Source: Desulforapulum autotrophicum (GTDB taxonomy: Bacteria; Desulfobacterota; Desulfobacteria; Desulfobacterales; Desulfolunaceae). From it: a stretch of 64,000 bases of DNA. This document shows, piece by piece, positions 61,871 through 64,000 of this stretch. The DNA lies in NCBI GenBank assembly GCA_020723285.1, contig DYJE01000005.1, positions 62,001-126,000 on the forward strand, in the 5' to 3' direction. The position numbers and the translations under genes were made by a program. Positions within the stretch are counted from its first letter, which is position 1; every line of letters begins with the position of its first letter. The notes beneath the pieces were generated by a model. That model did not search any database. It was not told the DNA's origin and worked only from the letters and a program-made list of their open reading frames with translations.

Positions 61871-62404
61871 ATGGAATGCGTGGACGTGCTCGATGAACAG
61901 GGGGAACCCACCGGCGAAGTAAAAGCCAGAAAGGCCGTTCACCGAAGCGGGGAACTCCACCGCACCGTCCATGTGTGGATCATGAACGACAGACGTGAAG
62001 TTCTGCTTCAGAAAAGGGCGCAGTCGAAAAACACCCATCCCGGACTGTGGGACATGGCCTGCGCCGGTCACATCGTCCACGGGGACACGAGTCTTGAAAC
62101 GGCGGTCAAGGAAATCCAGGAGGAACTGGGAGTCGATATCCCCGAATCGGACATCGCCTATCTTTTTTCCATCCGGAGCCGGTATTCCCACCGCCATGGA
62201 CGGACGGTCGATTACGAACTCCACGATGTGTATCTGGTGAACAAGAACATTCCCCTTACCTGCTTCACACTCCAGGCTGAGGAGGTTGAAGCCGTTCGGT
62301 ATGTCAGTCTCGCTGATTTTCATCGGATGGTCCTTTCAAAAGATCCCGGCCTTGTGCCCCATTTTGAAGAGTTCGAAAAAATCTGTCAGCTGCTTTCATC
62401 GTGA
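61871..62404 (+). CDS. NUDIX hydrolase
   Basis: A 177-residue NUDIX protein resembling the isopentenyl-diphosphate-isomerase/YfcD type: EVLLQKRAQSKNTHPGLWDM, then the box GHIVHGDTSLETAVKEIQEE followed by LGV. The box follows GX5EX7REUXEEXGU with Asp for the first Glu and Lys for Arg, so metal binding is largely kept. Its start is four bases after the acyl-CoA dehydrogenase stop, so the two are one operon. The substrate (a nucleoside or other diphosphate) is unknown. Confidence 0.87.
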   Translation: MECVDVLDEQGEPTGEVKARKAVHRSGELHRTVHVWIMNDRREVLLQKRAQSKNTHPGLWDMACAGHIVHGDTSLETAVKEIQEELGVDIPESDIAYLFSIRSRYSHRHGRTVDYELHDVYLVNKNIPLTCFTLQAEEVEAVRYVSLADFHRMVLSKDPGLVPHFEEFEKICQLLSS

Positions 62405-62440
62405 ATGCGATCTGGAATGATACGAATGTTATAAATCGAT

Positions 62441-63118
62441 ATGAATGTTTCTAAATCATATATATTTTTCTTAAGCGCGATTCTTGTATTTATTGCAAGT
62501 ACAACTTGTCATTCGAATGAGATTGAAAGGAAGTTCATCGAAGCAGGGCTTGTTGATATACATACCATTGAAGAATCGATAAAAATTGATCTTGTAAATT
62601 CTGATCCTGATAAAAATTATTTTCGGGAAAGTTTTTATGGTGGCCTTAATAAGGCTTATCTCCGTAGAGAAGTCGCTCAGAAATTATCATTGGCTCAAAA
62701 ATATTTGAAATCTGATTTTCCTGAATTCTCACTTTTGATTATGGATGCTGCTCGTCCAAGAAGTGTATCTCAACTTATGTATGATAAAATGAAGGGCACC
62801 AAGTTTGAAAAATTTGTTGCCAATCCTGATAGTGGATCAATGCATAATTACGGAATCGCTGTTGATGTAACAATAGTGGATGGAAATGATAAAAAAATTG
62901 ATATGGGATTTACGCCTTTTTACAAGAGCAACCTTTCAATCTACTGGGGTTATGCAAAACTCAAGATGTTTGATCTCACCGAAGCACAAAAAAAGAACAG
63001 AAAACTGCTATCCACTATCATGAAAAAAGCAGGTTTTTTTCCTTTAAGCTATGAATGGTGGCATTTCGACGGAATGCCAACGGACAAAGCCAGGAAACTC
63101 TATAAAATTATAGAATAA
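62441..63118 (+). CDS. D-alanyl-D-alanine dipeptidase, VanX-like
   Basis: A 225-residue secreted metallopeptidase of family M15D. It has a signal peptide (about 1-24), the zinc motif SMHNYGIAVDVT (SxHxxGxAxD), the Arg in MDAARPRSVSQ and the second zinc and catalytic motif YEWWHFDG. It cleaves D-Ala-D-Ala in VanX relatives; in Gram-negatives such enzymes recycle cell-wall peptides. Base composition is plainly more A+T-rich than the neighbours on both sides, with AAA, ATT and TTT codons, which points to acquisition from elsewhere. No vanH/vanA genes adjoin it, so a resistance role is not indicated. Confidence 0.92.
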   Translation: MNVSKSYIFFLSAILVFIASTTCHSNEIERKFIEAGLVDIHTIEESIKIDLVNSDPDKNYFRESFYGGLNKAYLRREVAQKLSLAQKYLKSDFPEFSLLIMDAARPRSVSQLMYDKMKGTKFEKFVANPDSGSMHNYGIAVDVTIVDGNDKKIDMGFTPFYKSNLSIYWGYAKLKMFDLTEAQKKNRKLLSTIMKKAGFFPLSYEWWHFDGMPTDKARKLYKIIE

Positions 63119-63194
63119 TTTATAACATTTTGCTGCACGGGAGCGTAATAATCGCGCCCCGTGAGCAATGTGTTGTGCGCTTACAAGAAACCCC

Positions 63195-63223
63195 TTGAAA
63201 ACGTTACGATATATCTATAGTAT
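63195..63223 (+). promoter_or_regulatory. Possible promoter of nrfHA
   Basis: TTGAAA (63195-63200), 17 bases and TAGTAT (63218-63223), or TATAGT at 15 bases, lie about 140 bases before the nrfH ATG. The remainder of the 242-base gap holds a weak hairpin (63136-63163) and nothing else I can identify. Confidence 0.45.
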
Positions 63224-63360
63224 GGATGGAACTTTCATGATTTCACATCGGGTCAGTATGAAACAGGCACGGTGTGCAAGAGCCCGGACAGGCTTAAGGC
63301 CCTTATTCCCAAAGACATAACGTTTTTCCATAAACCATTCCGACTAAAAAAGGAGGATTT

Positions 63361-63837
63361 ATGCCGTTATCATGGAAATTCAAAGGCGACGGATCGTGGC
63401 GATTTGTTCTGTTGCCTGTGGCTGCCGGTGTGGTCATCACCGTCGCCGCATCTTTCGCCATGACGGTGACGGATTCGGCCCGATTTTGCGGGAGCTGCCA
63501 TTCAATGTCCGAGGCGGCTTTGACCCACAGCCGTTCCGTCCACGCCAGTCTGGCCTGCAACGAGTGCCACGCGCCCCACAGCCTCATCAGTAAAATTCCC
63601 TTCAAGACCCAAGAAGGGATGCGTGACATTTACAAAACAGCCACAAGCAACGTTCCGGACCTGATACATCCCGGCGAGGACACCCTTGCGGCTGTTCAGA
63701 AAAACTGTCTTCGCTGTCACGGTGCCGTGATAAAGGAAGTGAACATGCTGTCCAAACCCCACTGCACGGACTGTCACCGTCATGTTCCCCACAGCCCCAA
63801 AATTCCCGTATCGAAAAGGAGCGCCGCCGATGCTTAA
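63361..63837 (+). CDS. nrfH: NrfH-type tetraheme cytochrome c
   Basis: A 158-residue membrane-anchored cytochrome of the NapC/NirT family: one N-terminal helix (about 14-34) and four heme sites CGSCH, CNECH, CLRCH and CTDCH. NrfH takes electrons from menaquinol and passes them to the NrfA nitrite reductase. It has an excellent ribosome site (AAGGAGG, four bases before the ATG) and overlaps the next gene by eight bases. The order nrfH-nrfA is the standard one in these bacteria. Confidence 0.92.
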   Translation: MPLSWKFKGDGSWRFVLLPVAAGVVITVAASFAMTVTDSARFCGSCHSMSEAALTHSRSVHASLACNECHAPHSLISKIPFKTQEGMRDIYKTATSNVPDLIHPGEDTLAAVQKNCLRCHGAVIKEVNMLSKPHCTDCHRHVPHSPKIPVSKRSAADA

Positions 63838-64000
63838 TTCTCGTTACTTCAAATCCTCGATCATCGTCATGTTTCTTGTTGCCGCCGCATGGCTTAACGC
63901 CTGTTCCAAAGCCGTGGAACCGGTTCCCCCGGTGTTCGACACCGGGCTTTCCGATACGGAAATCAGGAATTCCGTGTTCAAAAGCCTGTTCCCCCTTCAC
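63830..64000 (+). CDS. nrfA: Probable NrfA nitrite reductase, N-terminal part
   Basis: The gene starts at ATG 63830, overlapping the nrfH stop, and runs off the window end after 57 codons. The visible part has a signal peptide with a lipobox-like LNAC, then a Pro/Val-rich segment and SVFKSLFPLH, which fits the start of the mature pentaheme nitrite reductase (the FxxxFPLxY pattern). No heme motif is in view, so the call rests on the nrfH context and this opening. Confidence 0.75.
   Translation, partial: MLNSRYFKSSIIVMFLVAAAWLNACSKAVEPVPPVFDTGLSDTEIRNSVFKSLFPLH

Noticed and set aside
1-64000. tRNA, rRNA, CRISPR arrays, transposases and phage genes
   Set aside because: Looked for by eye on both strands; no cloverleaf, repeat-spacer pattern, DDE transposase or phage protein was found.

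Overview
The window looks like chromosome of a sulfate-reducing bacterium of the Desulfobacterota (Desulfobacteraceae-like). The direct evidence is a complete dissimilatory sulfite reductase locus (dsrA, dsrB, dsrD and a CbiA/DsrN-type siroheme amidase), a tetraheme cytochrome c3, a NrfH-type tetraheme cytochrome followed by the start of a probable NrfA, and many two-component sensors. No rRNA, tRNA, CRISPR array, prophage or transposase gene was found. The species assignment is inference.

Layout: 0-2.3 kb holds the tail of an unknown gene, a strong terminator, and an ECF sigma / anti-sigma operon with two small secreted proteins. 2.3-9.1 kb is a minus-strand signalling operon: patatin-like protein, periplasmic solute-binding protein, hybrid kinase with Hpt, receiver-kinase and HD protein. 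9.4-17.6 kb holds a LysE exporter, a lipoprotein and the type IV pilus operon pilMNOPQ headed by a small HTH protein; an NtrC-class regulator faces away from it. 19.5-22.5 kb holds galU, a Cys-cluster protein and dapA.

22.8-29.8 kb is the dsr region. A TPR protein and an unrecognised protein precede a well-formed promoter, then a leader that can fold as a three-way junction, then dsrAB, an intercistronic hairpin, dsrD and dsrN, with cytochrome c3 convergent. 29.9-44.1 kb holds a 1507-residue CoA-dehydratase-activase-like protein, a membrane TPR protein, a PfkB kinase, an SH3 protein, htpG, a radical SAM protein, an AlbA/Schlafen-type regulator and transketolase.

44.2-56.5 kb is one minus-strand run. 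A Mrp/Mbh-like cation/proton antiporter module (E, F, G, MbhD, MbhE-B fusion, C, and three D-like subunits with a small membrane protein between two of them) is followed by a cyclic-nucleotide-binding protein, an unknown membrane protein and a sensor kinase with a periplasmic binding domain. A 150-bp palindromic MITE-like repeat lies upstream. 56.8-64 kb holds a nucleotide-kinase-like/receiver fusion, a MoxR ATPase with a VWA partner, an acyl-CoA dehydrogenase with a NUDIX enzyme, an AT-rich VanX-like dipeptidase, and nrfH with the start of nrfA.

The points most worth a second look are the structured dsr leader, the Cys/Glu patatin-like protein, the kinase-receiver fusion, the Mbh-ordered antiporter with no oxidoreductase subunits and its attached sensory genes, the unknown gene pair before dsrA, and the acidic motif shared by the anti-sigma factor and the small secreted protein beside it.
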